A DNA stretch of 64,000 nucleotides. It comes from Aralia elata. Lineage: Eukaryota; Streptophyta; Magnoliopsida; Apiales; Araliaceae. How positions within the stretch are numbered: the stretch's first letter is position 1; every line of letters begins with the position of its first letter. This document shows positions 1 to 9,187 of this stretch, piece by piece. A model generated the notes under the pieces. That model saw nothing but the letters and a program-made list of their open reading frames with translations. It did not search any database and was not told where the DNA came from. Location: positions 86,326,112 through 86,390,111 of the forward strand of contig CM068380.1 in the NCBI GenBank assembly GCA_034770075.1. Reading direction: 5' to 3'. A program made the translations under genes and the position numbers.

Positions 1-865
1 TGGGCACAAAATTAGGTTGGCCAGGCCCGTATTTAGGGACAAGGGAATTGATATTTGAGTTATTCAAAAGGGCCACATTAGTCCATTTGATGCTAATATC
101 ACAGTGAAGGATTGTGTCATTGTAGGAGAGAATGTGAAAAAAATATAAACAATTCCACAAAGATTTCCAACACACCTTTAGCTAGATATTGTCCCTCCAT
201 TAACATATTATGTTAGAAGTCAAAATGCCCCTTCAACAGAGGTCGCTATCAAAAAAGAGGAGTCAAATAAGACACAGTAAAGATGGAATTATGCTTGGGT
301 GTGTTTGTGTGCGTATATGGGAGAGAGAGAGAGAGAGAGATCAGAGCGTGAGAGAGAAGGGAAGGGCCTTGGCAGTTGGCATAGCAGCGGCCACCATATG
401 AATGAGGAGATTAAGGGAAGGAAGCTAAGTTGTAGGAGTTTTATATTTTTATTTTTTTTTTAAACACTATTTTACATGTGTTTTTGATATTTTTACATGA
501 TTCTCTCTTACATGAAAGTGAAACTCACTTTATGATCATGTGAAAGAGAAACATATGAAAATATTAAAAACACATCTAAAAATATCAATTCTCTTTCTTT
601 TTGGTGATTAATGTCAAAGATAAGAGAGAAGTCCTAGTACACTTTTCGTTTTTGAAATTCGATTTCCATCGGGTAGGCAGGCAGCCAGCGCAGCACGAAT
701 AGAGATCTCAATTTTTGAGTAATTGTAAGAATATATTCCTTTGTGATGGTAGTGGCTCGAGTACATGATGGAAGCCATGCATGCATAAGAAATGGTGGAA
801 GGAAAAGGGAGGAGACAAGATTTAGACGAAAACAGAAAACTATGAATGTTATATAAATAGTCATA
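1..865. other. AT-rich spacer, no gene recognised
   Basis: No coding frame with a recognisable protein and no RNA gene was seen. The stretch contains a short (GA)n run near 321-340 and poly-T/A-rich sequence. Short open frames here have low-complexity or unfamiliar translations and were not accepted. Confidence 0.5.
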
Positions 866-867
866 TA

Positions 868-1122
868 CCCTTCGTCTCAAAAGGATGACTAAAAAGTATA
901 AATTTTTTTGTTCTTAAAAAAATGAGATAAAGTACATAAAATGAAAGTTAAATATCTCATTTAGTGAGTCCATTATTATAAACAAAAAATACTTATCACT
1001 TTATATAATCTTGTGGGTCAATAAAGATAAATTTAAAACTTTTTTATTCTTTTTTTCTATTATTATTTTTCTTAATATGTGTGCAAATTATACTTTGTTC
1101 ATCCTTTCAAGGACGGATAAAG
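868..1122. mobile_element. Stowaway-like MITE
   Basis: The two ends are imperfect inverted repeats of about 25 bases: the left end reads CCCTTCGTCTCAAAAGGATG and the right end is a near reverse complement containing CATCCTTTCAAGGACGG. TA dinucleotides flank both sides at 866-867 and 1123-1124, the usual Tc1/mariner-derived target duplication. The interior is AT-rich and non-coding. Family assignment rests on the terminal CYTCNGTC-type motif and the TA duplication. Confidence 0.6.
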
Positions 1123-1153
1123 TAATATATATATATATACACACACACACACA

Positions 1154-1408
1154 TGCTCCCTCCATTCCGAACTATATGACATCTTAAAAGACGATTTAAA
1201 ATATTTTCAAATTTAAAATTAATACGATCGATTTATTTAAGTTTCGAAAACAATGAATCTTATAATTAGTAGTACATTTTAGATAATTTATAATATTCAT
1301 AATTGTATTAACATAAATTAAATAAATTTTATGTCAATTTTAAACTTAAAAATATTTAAAATTAATTTTAAAATTAATATTAATTTTATAATTTAAAACG
1401 GGTACTAT
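1154..1408. repeat. Possible degraded MITE
   Basis: The stretch opens with the MITE-like motif CTCCCTCCATTCCG and ends near AAAACGGGTACT, with internal AT-rich segments that are roughly inverted relative to each other (AAATATTTT and TTAAAATTAAT blocks). The termini do not form a clean inverted repeat, so this may be an eroded copy or coincidence. An (AC)n/(AT)n run precedes it at about 1125-1153. Confidence 0.3.
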
Positions 1409-1574
1409 ATATCAGGCCGGGCCCGGGGATGCTATAATTATATCCCATCGAATATGATGACACGTCTGTTAAATATTAGGCTAAGCTAATTGGCTATAAA
1501 TTCAGTTTTTCTTTTAGAACCAATTAAGCAATAGCAGCTAGCAATCTCATTGGTGCATGAAATTATAATCAAAG

Positions 1575-1800
1575 AGAGGAAGAGAGGTCTTACATGAAGG
1601 AAAGAGTGTTTGTTTGGTAGCCAAGGATGACTTGCCTGCTCCCATCCAAAGGGTTGTTTCTGCTGATCTATATATACTATGAGTATGTGTGTGTATACGC
1701 GCGTACACACTCGATTAATTGAACCCTATGCTTGGGTTCCCAGGCGGTCAACTTGGCTAACTTGACAGGCTCTTCTCTCTCATGCTAGGCCTTCTCTTCT
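1575..1800 (+). ncRNA. MIR169: MIR169 microRNA precursor
   Basis: Bases 1618-1638 match the 21-nt mature miR169 of the miR169h-n subtype (begins TAGCCAAGGATGACTTGC, ends CTG). A star-strand partner lies at 1741-1759 (CAGGCGGTCAACTTGGCTA) and pairs with it over nearly the full length with a few mismatches. The stem continues outward: 1581-1597 (AGAGAGGTCTTACATGA) pairs with about 1780-1798 (TCATGCTAGGCCTTCTCT). The loop spans about 1639-1740. Known miR169 members guide cleavage of NF-YA transcription factor mRNAs and respond to drought, nitrogen and ABA; the targets here are inferred. The mature sequence sits in the 5' arm as in known MIR169 genes. The strand is fixed by the mature sequence. 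Precursor ends are approximate. Confidence 0.9.
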
Positions 1801-1828
1801 TCCCCACACCAAGGTGTAATTAATCCAC

Positions 1829-1860
<32 letters not shown>

Positions 1861-3141
1861 ATGTTTTTCTTCCCTACTAATATTTCTGCAGTGTTATTTT
1901 TTTCTTCTTACTTTTGTGATTCATGGTGGATTACATTGGCTACCTTCCGCATAATTGAACTTTGCATTGTGCATGACATAATACAATCGTGAAAGAGAGC
2001 AAGTATAATGCAACACATATATCATCCTGATCCTGGATATATACTTGCACACACGCTCACATGCGTGCGCCTGCACACATAAATATTATATATGCAAGAA
2101 TATATATAAGTGATGAAGAAGGGAAAGTATATTAGAAGAAATAAGAAGAAGAAAGAAGTAAAAATTATTCTTAATTATCTTTGCATTTGTGTTATATACC
2201 ATAACATAAACATGAAAGTTGTCGTGTAATGTGGTGCACTATTCTAACAGAAGGGTTTCTCCACTGCTGACTAACCTTAATGAGTGAGGTTCTTACATCA
2301 AAAGAGGATGCTGAATGTAGGAACTGCGGAAAGTCGGTAACTTTAGTGTCAAAATCCTTACAAATAAGGTATGAATACAATTAACTGTGGCCTTATATTT
2401 GATCCTGTTGCATTGAGTTGTATATAGCTAGTATTAATTCTAAATTTATGATTAATACTGTATTATCTTATTTATTTTATCTACTGGATCAACTTGGTTG
2501 GACCTGGACCATCTAATCCAGTGTCCGTCCGTGTGTGTATGACTTTAATTACGAGGGAGAGTAAGTTTGTCAATGGGTCAGATTAATCCAATATACTCTA
2601 TCAAACGTGATAATGAATCAATGATTTGATTCAAGATGTAATGGATCATTTATTTACTTCATAATCCACTTGATCCAACAATACGGATTATGATCCAAAT
2701 CAACCCATCTCATAAAACAAAACAAAAAAAGTACAATTATATTAATTTATAAAATATTATTATTTAAAATATTATATTAAATTATGAAAAAATTTCACTT
2801 AATCTCTCTAAAACACTTTACTTAATTTCTCATTCTAATATTTTTCAACTTTCGCTCGCTAATTTTTTCAGCCTATTGAATTATGAAGGATTGATGAAAT
2901 ATCCATTGACAGCCCTAATGGAGAGTAGTTCTGCCTCGGGTTAGCCCACCAAACATTAAAGTAGACTGCAAACTGACTACAAGTGTCCATGACAACTGGG
3001 CTTGAGGCTATCCTACTATAGAAATCTCAACCCAAATATTTATTACTCATTCATCGATCACAAAAAAATAAAAACAAATTATAAAAAAAAAACTCATCGA
3101 TTAATCTATTCCCTATCTATTTATCTCTATTAATAAGAGCC
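1801..3141. other. AT-rich spacer between MIR169 and the dehydrin promoter
   Basis: Contains (CA)n and (TA)n microsatellites near 1829-1860 and 2050-2110. No coding region, RNA gene or clear transposon was recognised. The MIR169 transcript probably ends somewhere in its left part, but no terminator can be assigned by eye. Confidence 0.5.
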
Positions 3142-3147
3142 ACCGAC
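3142..3147 (+). promoter_or_regulatory. Possible distal DRE/CRT core upstream of the dehydrin
   Basis: ACCGAC matches the DREB/CBF-bound RCCGAC core. It lies about 810 bases upstream of the dehydrin start codon. A six-base match is expected by chance about every 2 kb per strand, so the weight comes only from its occurrence with two further cores and an ABRE nearer the gene. Confidence 0.35.
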
Positions 3148-3492
3148 TTCGTTGATGTAAATAGGACATAATAATTTTTACCTCTTTTGTCCTTGCATGT
3201 TTAGTTATATTAGTATTTTAACTTTTTTTAATTTAAAATTTATATATCTTTTTATTTAGTTCTCTAAATTTTATTTTATATTACGTTATTTATACACACA
3301 ATACATGTGTCGCTGAATATTAATATTATATAATGTCAAAGACAAGAATTATCTCTCACTTTATTTTCTTATAATAAAAATCTTATAATTGGAAACCCGG
3401 AAATATCTGATAGTCTTTTGTATAAATCGGGCTTATCATGAAGGAGTAGGAAAATGAAAATGAAAATGAAGTTAGTAACATGAGTAATTAAC

Positions 3493-3498
3493 GTCGGC
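3493..3498 (-). promoter_or_regulatory. Possible DRE/CRT core in the dehydrin promoter
   Basis: GTCGGC on the plus strand is GCCGAC on the minus strand, matching RCCGAC. It lies about 460 bases upstream of the dehydrin start codon. Function is inferred from the motif and from the known cold/drought induction of YSK2 dehydrins. Confidence 0.4.
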
Positions 3499-3716
3499 AA
3501 CACATATTTGTCTCATGTTAATGGACGCGGTGAAGTGTCCTCTTGCTTTTGAGAAGCGGACAATGTAGTCTGTTGAAACGTTAGATTTTTTCCTCTTGTT
3601 TGTGGTTAGGATCGATAAATGCAAAATGCCGAACTGTATCATAATATAATACTAGTTGATTGATTGTAGTTGTACGTACTACTCCTCGATCGAACACAAT
3701 CAATCTTATCTCTAGT

Positions 3717-3722
3717 GCCGAC
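3717..3722 (+). promoter_or_regulatory. DRE/CRT core in the dehydrin promoter
   Basis: GCCGAC matches the DREB/CBF-binding RCCGAC core. It lies about 100 bases upstream of the TATA box and about 55 bases upstream of a G-box ABRE, a typical ABRE plus DRE coupling for ABA and drought/cold-responsive dehydrins. Confidence 0.55.
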
Positions 3723-3772
3723 ATAATAATACATGGCTTCCGCTTAGACTGCCACAATACCCCCGACTAAAC

Positions 3773-3781
3773 CCACGTGTC
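3773..3781 (+). promoter_or_regulatory. G-box ABRE of the dehydrin promoter
   Basis: CCACGTGTC contains the ACGT core of an ABA-responsive element with a strong G-box context. It is about 40 bases upstream of the TATA box and 180 bases upstream of the dehydrin start codon, the usual position for bZIP (AREB/ABF) binding in RAB-type promoters. Confidence 0.65.
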
Positions 3782-3815
3782 ACTATCTTCTTCAACTGCC
3801 CCACTTTTCCCTGCC

Positions 3816-3823
3816 TATTTAAA
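3816..3823 (+). promoter_or_regulatory. TATA box of the dehydrin gene
   Basis: TATTTAAA sits 130 bases before the start codon, giving an expected transcription start near 3848 and a 5' leader of about 100 bases. Confidence 0.6.
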
Positions 3824-3952
3824 TCTGTACCCATAGCTAACTTCAATTCATAACAACAAACATTTACTACTTGAGCTCCATTTTTTCTTCACTAAAAAGA
3901 GTTTGATATTTTATTACACTACTTTTTACTTCTTGTTTTACATTTGGCAATA

Positions 3953-4222
3953 ATGGCAAACTTTGGAGAGCGATATGGGCAGCAGGGGCAGGGACAGGGC
4001 CAGGGGCTGGGGCAGCAGCAGCAAGGGACAGACGCTTATGGGAATCCAGTTGGACAAACAGACCAGTCCGGGAACCCAATTCACCAAACTGGGGGAGGTA
4101 CCACGGGTGGCCATGGTACCGGAGGAGCGGCCGGTACCGAAGCCTATGGCTCTGCTGGCACTGGTGCACATGATCAGTCGCAGCTTCGCCGATCCGGTAG
4201 TTCCAGCTCTGTAAGTGCCTAC

Positions 4223-4257
<35 letters not shown>

Positions 4258-4558
4258 TTCCAGCTCTGTAATTTGTATATATTGATGTGATTGGTACACA
4301 TATATAAATGTAATTTGTTTATATATACAGTCTGAGGATGATGAAATGGGAGGCAGAAGGAAGAAGAAAGGGATAGCAGGGAAGATAAAGGAGAAGTTAC
4401 CGGGTGTTGGCGGGCACAAGAAGGAGGGGGAGCAGGCTACTTGTGCACCTGGAGGAGGAGGATATACTGCAGGAGAAGAGCAGCAACACAGCCTCGAGAA
4501 GAAAGGAATGTTGGAAAAGATTAAGGAGAAGATGCCCGGTGGTGGCCGCGACGTCTGA
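3953..4558 (+). CDS. YSK2-type dehydrin (RAB18-like)
   Basis: Two exons (3953-4210 and 4331-4558) encode 161 residues. Dehydrins are intrinsically disordered group 2 LEA proteins that protect membranes and enzymes during dehydration, in cytosol and nucleus. Visible in order: a Y segment (TDAYGNPV, residues 26-33) with a degenerate second one just after it, Gly/Thr/Gln-rich linkers, a serine tract (residues 81-87) followed by an acidic SEDDE, a basic RRKKK patch (95-99), and two K segments (KKKGIAGKIKEKLPG about 97-111; EKKGMLEKIKEKMPG about 142-156). The single intron is phase 0, inside the serine tract, which is the conserved YSK2 position, and is filled largely with (AT)n. The ATG at 3953 was chosen because the frame upstream has no other ATG and the MANFGERYG start resembles family members. 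The nearby ABRE and DRE cores suggest ABA and cold/drought induction. Confidence 0.95.
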
Positions 4559-5155
4559 TTCATTTCGATATGCATGATCATATTTACCTCCACTGGTGGA
4601 AGCTTGATATATATAGCTAGATCATATCATGCTTTTTATATATATTTGTGTGTATAAATAATTTGTAGTACGTATACGTAGCTACAAATGACACCACGCA
4701 TGCAGTTTGCAGTACTACCACCTGTGTCGGTGTGTGTGACTTGGTGTGTATATGGGGGAATTATGGTTGTATTGTTAAGGACTTAAGGGCGTCTTGTTTG
4801 TTCTTTCCTTTAAATAAGCGCCACGGTGGCTCTGCTAATGCTTGATATATATACATATATATGTATGTATGTATCCTGTACGTCAGAAGCCATCCACTGC
4901 TGCGCTGCGTGTTTTTCTCTGTACTCTGTAAAAAGTGTGCTTAATTTTATACAGTTGAATCATTTCCAAGTTTGAAAATCATTAATAATTAATTGAACTT
5001 CTTTTAATCAAGTCATTTCAATCTTTCATAAGTTTTGAAACGGACGCTAACTCGCTAAGAGGGTTAGAGCGCGGTTATTAATCATCAAAGAGTACTTTGG
5101 CTTCACATAAATAATAGTACGCGCGTATTATCATTTTAATTATCGATAAGAGTTA
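4559..5155. other. 3' flank of the dehydrin gene
   Basis: Holds the dehydrin 3' untranslated region and (TA)n/(TATG)n microsatellites near 4840-4875. No further gene was recognised. Confidence 0.5.
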
Positions 5156-5422
5156 CTCCCAAATTAATTGATTTTCTAGGATTTTTTTAAGTCAAATTTA
5201 ATATTTTTAAAATTAATAATTAAGCATATATAAATATATTTTTAAAATTATAAAAATTAAAATTAGTAATAAATTGTATATATTTTTTTTTGGTTATAAT
5301 ATCTTCATCTATATGTTAGTAAAAATAGTAAAAAGATTAGTTTTAAAAATAGTCAATTTGACTTTAAAAAGTCCTATAAATGTTAATTTGGTATAAATAT
5401 AATTAATTTGGGACGGAGGGAA
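5156..5422. mobile_element. Stowaway-like MITE (CAAATTAATT family)
   Basis: Left end CTCCCAAATTAATTGATTTT, right end AATTAATTTGGGACGGAGGG, which are inverted copies apart from a missing TCCGTC in the left end. Flanking TA duplications are at 5154-5155 and 5423-5424. Its termini closely resemble those of the element at 59246-59503, so the two are probably the same family. Confidence 0.65.
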
Positions 5423-6749
5423 TAATTAATTTGTAACATCAAATTTTTTACTATTTAATACGGATTATCCCTTTTTTTTTTACGAGTTCACACGGATATT
5501 ACTCTCTATTCCATAATAGGAGTATGTAAGAAAATTATTAAATATTGTTGTTTGATGATTAAAATTTGTGAAGAATGTAAGAAATTCTAAGAATGTAAAA
5601 TATAATAAGCAAGTTGGAACAGCAGTTGCGCATCCTATTCTATGTCTATTATTACTATAATGTTTATATATGGGACGACCAATGGGCAGTTTGTGCACGG
5701 AATTATTAATCATCACAGCCAATTATACTTGTATATTTCAATGACCTATGTCGCTAACCAGGGATAGTTGATTAATAATGCCATCAAATGAATAGGGAAG
5801 TGATTCATACTTTCTTTTCCTCCTTCCGACTAGCGTGGCACACTTATTATCTCTCAGAAATATAAATGAGGGGGGGGGGGGGGGGGAGTTAAGAGTTAAT
5901 TTTTAGGTAAGCTGTATAATTAATGATACAGATGATGGTAATTAAAAAAAAATAAGTCTTATTAATGGCAATTTTACTTTTAACGGTTTAACCAGTTAAA
6001 TGGTGAAAATTCCCACGGTTTCTCTCTAATATCATCTCATCTCTGTTTTATAACTCTTCAAAAAGTTATCTTTTCTTATGTTAAAACATATATAATGTGT
6101 GTAACACGTAGTGATACATATAACTTAGAAGAATAAAATGTGTAGATATTTAACCAAAATGGGTAGGCCTGTTGCATATTGCTTGCTTTCTCGAGGATAT
6201 GTATTTGGGGATTTAATGTTGTTGAGTATTTAGTTAATATTTTGAAGAAAATAAGGAAATAGCAGCTCCCTTGAGTTACATCTTTATTATTTCTTCCAAT
6301 AACCTAACAACTCGCATATCCATATAGGCACAAACATAATGAACTCAATAGTGGAGAACTTAATGATGGGGTACAAAACATATTGGTGTTATGTTACATT
6401 TTTTTTTGTTGTGATAATTATTTTAATATTTTGAGGAATGGAGGCGAGTATTTGTTGTAACATGCATGTTTGGTTTGTATTTATATCTGATTCACTTCAA
6501 TTATGAAGAGCACTATCATGCGGTCTTTATAATCATGACTCATGCAATTTGTCATTTTTCAAACTGTAGTTTATCTTGCTTAGTAACCCTCTTTGGATCC
6601 TTCCATCATCCGACACTCTTTTTCAAACTACCTTGTTTGTTATAGCCTTGTTCTAAAAGTTGATTTAGGAAATATATCTTTTAATGTTATTGACCCCTTT
6701 TAGACTAGTCATGGTTAATAAGAGATCTTCCAACGGCAATTACCGGTGC
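5423..6749. other. AT-rich spacer
   Basis: No gene recognised. A poly-G run of about 16 bases lies at about 5871-5887. The rest is AT-rich sequence without a coding frame of known type. Confidence 0.5.
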
Positions 6750-7048
6750 GCAAGAGTGTAAATGAATCGATTCGAGTTGAGTATTGAGTTGTTTAGATTT
6801 GGTTCACAAAATTTATCGAGTATAAAATAAAGTTTAATTGAAATTTGTTTAGCTACCGAGTCGAGCACGATCTTAAATCAAACCCGAGTATCAATAAAAA
6901 TTATAATTTGAGAAGGTTCGAATAATTTATCGAACTTTAAAATTTCCTCATATTTGAATCATTTATATTTTGAATCGTGCTCGAATCGAACTTTAAGTCG
7001 AACGAATACGAATTGAGCTCGAATTGTTTGCTCATTTTACGGACTTAC
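6750..7048. repeat. Dispersed ~300-bp repeat, copy 1 (possible hAT-type MITE)
   Basis: This segment is similar along its length to 39849-40170 (shared blocks include GAGTATTGAGTTG, TTTGGTTCACAAA, AATTTATCGAACTTTAAAAT and TTTGCTCATTTTAC). The left end (GTGTAAATGAATCGA) and the reverse complement of the right end (GTCCGTAAAATGAGC) are loosely inverted. The flanks GGTGCGCA and AGTACGCA agree at six of eight bases, hinting at an 8-bp hAT duplication. Non-coding. Confidence 0.5.
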
Positions 7049-9187
7049 CAGTACGCATGCATGCAACACTTCCTCTCCATGCATGGCATATCATTTCCTT
7101 ATCCGGAGTGAACATTGTGCCCCTTCATAAGTGTACATGTTAAGCACTGATTGTGCCCCTTCATAAACGTACGTGTTAAGCACTGACAGTTCTAGTATTG
7201 TCCCGGTATATGCTTACAATTGAAGTTATCAATATAACGAAAAACCATTATTAATTGTTGTTGTGTCTTTATTATATTTCTATTAACTTGTTCCTTCATT
7301 TTGTGGATAAGTAATTAATTTGGTGATCTTCATCACATGATTATTGCTTTGCTTTTTCTCTACGTACTTGAATTTGACTCTTATCATCTTCAACTGTATG
7401 CATCTGTTGGTGTTAATGTTCAATATGAATTGAGTGATATTGTCCAAAACATTCTCAGGAATTAAGTTGGTGCATGCAAAAGGATTAACTAACAAGTAAA
7501 AGGCACATGAAAATTGTATTGAGGGAGATCTAGGCAGAAGCTTAGGCAGGCAAATATGCAATCATGTGAGACCCCAGAAGCAATTTTTGTATTCACAAAC
7601 CCCAACATCAAGCAGACAAAGGCCGGGAATGGTTTTCCACAACCAAAACCATAATGAACTACATGGAACACTCGCTATATTATGAGAAATTTAATCGGTA
7701 CACAGCTCCTGATCCGTACGTAAACCTGTCAATATTATTAGTCTTGATCTCTTCATGAGAAAGGTTCTTGTTGTAATTACGCTTTCATTGTTAGATTAGA
7801 TATCATGCTATTAGATAAGGTTCTTGTTGTGCTAGTGCTGCTTGCTAGCTAGCTATTATAGGGTGTATCTCAAGCTTCAAAACTATGTTAATCCTTCCCA
7901 TCGTTCCACTTCCGGCTTCTTTTAACAATAATACGTATTAGACAGATATGAGCATGTATTTGAAAATTAGCTGCATTGAATTAGCTGCCAATGTTTTGCC
8001 TTGCCATTTGTTTACGGACCTGACACCTATGAACACATTTTTAATTTTTATGTTTAAATAGGGAATTGATATTTTCATAAGTCAAATTTAATATTTCCAT
8101 AAGCTCCTCATATGAGTGTGGGTTCTATTTACTATTCATGTGAGAGAAAAGTGGAACTATCACTTTTACTTGTGAAAATATTAATTTCTTTTAAATATCG
8201 TACTTCAACTGAACATAAGCTAAAAACAGCGAATAATGAAGTGAAACCTCCTTCATTCAGGCCCCAAAATTAAGCTTCCGCTCCCATCTTGACCATAGAA
8301 TCAGCAACTATATTTTACCCATATGCCTGAATCCTGATCCCAGTCATGTAAGTTTCTCATCACCAGCCCATACAATATTTGACAGGTATTTAAAGTGCCC
8401 AGGGGAAAAAAGCTCAGTTTCCCAGCTGACACCCATGAAGTGATTAAATCCTAATGTATGCACTTCACCTTTTGACAACACCATCTTATATCAAGTTACA
8501 GATTTTGACCTCAAATGCAATCAAACAAATCCTGAATCTCTTTAGGAAATTCAAAACTTATATATGAGCACAAGAACCAAAAGAAACATTAATTCATTTT
8601 TCACTCTGATCCTCGACCTCGACTCCGCTACAGTGATACCTGAATAACAGATGGGACCATAAATAGCCAGAATAGTTTTTACTTCTCAATGTCAACAATG
8701 TGACCGCGTGGAATCAGTATTTTCATATTCTTAAAATTTGAGTGTAACTCTTACAAATTGCTATAATTTTAACGGAGGTTTACATTTCACGGCAGCACAA
8801 TTCCAACTGCACTGATATAAAATATGAAAAAAGAAAAAGAAAAAAGAAAAAAGAAATTCATTCAGATAAAAGCATACCCTTCACTTTCTAAACCCACCCA
8901 CCAAATATGGGGTGCCAGATTTGCAGATCTGCTGTCTGCCCGTACTAAGATAATAGTCAAGCTTGTATCTATATACATATTTAATAGTTCTCAAAGTCAG
9001 AGCGGACAGAGGGGAGGGGTGAAACAATATGACAGGAAGAAACGGACCCTCTGGGAGATTTTCAAAAATAGAATTTCATTCAGAAAGCAGACCTAATAAC
9101 ACAACTCTTTGATATTATGGAGAAACTTCATTTACCAATACAAACCTAGCTTAACAAGATCTCCAGTTGAGCAAAATTCAAGTGCTG
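7049..9187. other. Spacer and 3' flank of the glycosyltransferase gene
   Basis: Contains the 36-bp tandem duplication listed separately and, at its right end, the presumed 3' untranslated region of the minus-strand glycosyltransferase. A purine-rich low-complexity run lies at about 8825-8855. No additional gene was recognised on either strand. Confidence 0.45.
7114..7185. repeat. 36-bp tandem duplication
   Basis: Two adjacent 36-bp units (7114-7149 and 7150-7185) each begin ATTGTGCCCCTTCATAA and end GTTAAGCACTG, differing at only a few positions in the middle. Likely a simple slippage duplication; no function is suggested. Confidence 0.85.

Noticed and set aside
8221..8640. Less AT-rich patch that looked like a possible RNase H or LINE fragment on the minus strand
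   Set aside because: Frames are broken within a few codons and no conserved motif could be confirmed.
8824..9096. 90-codon plus-strand frame with a Lys/Glu-rich start
   Set aside because: It comes from an A/G low-complexity run in the 3' flank of the glycosyltransferase and has no family support.
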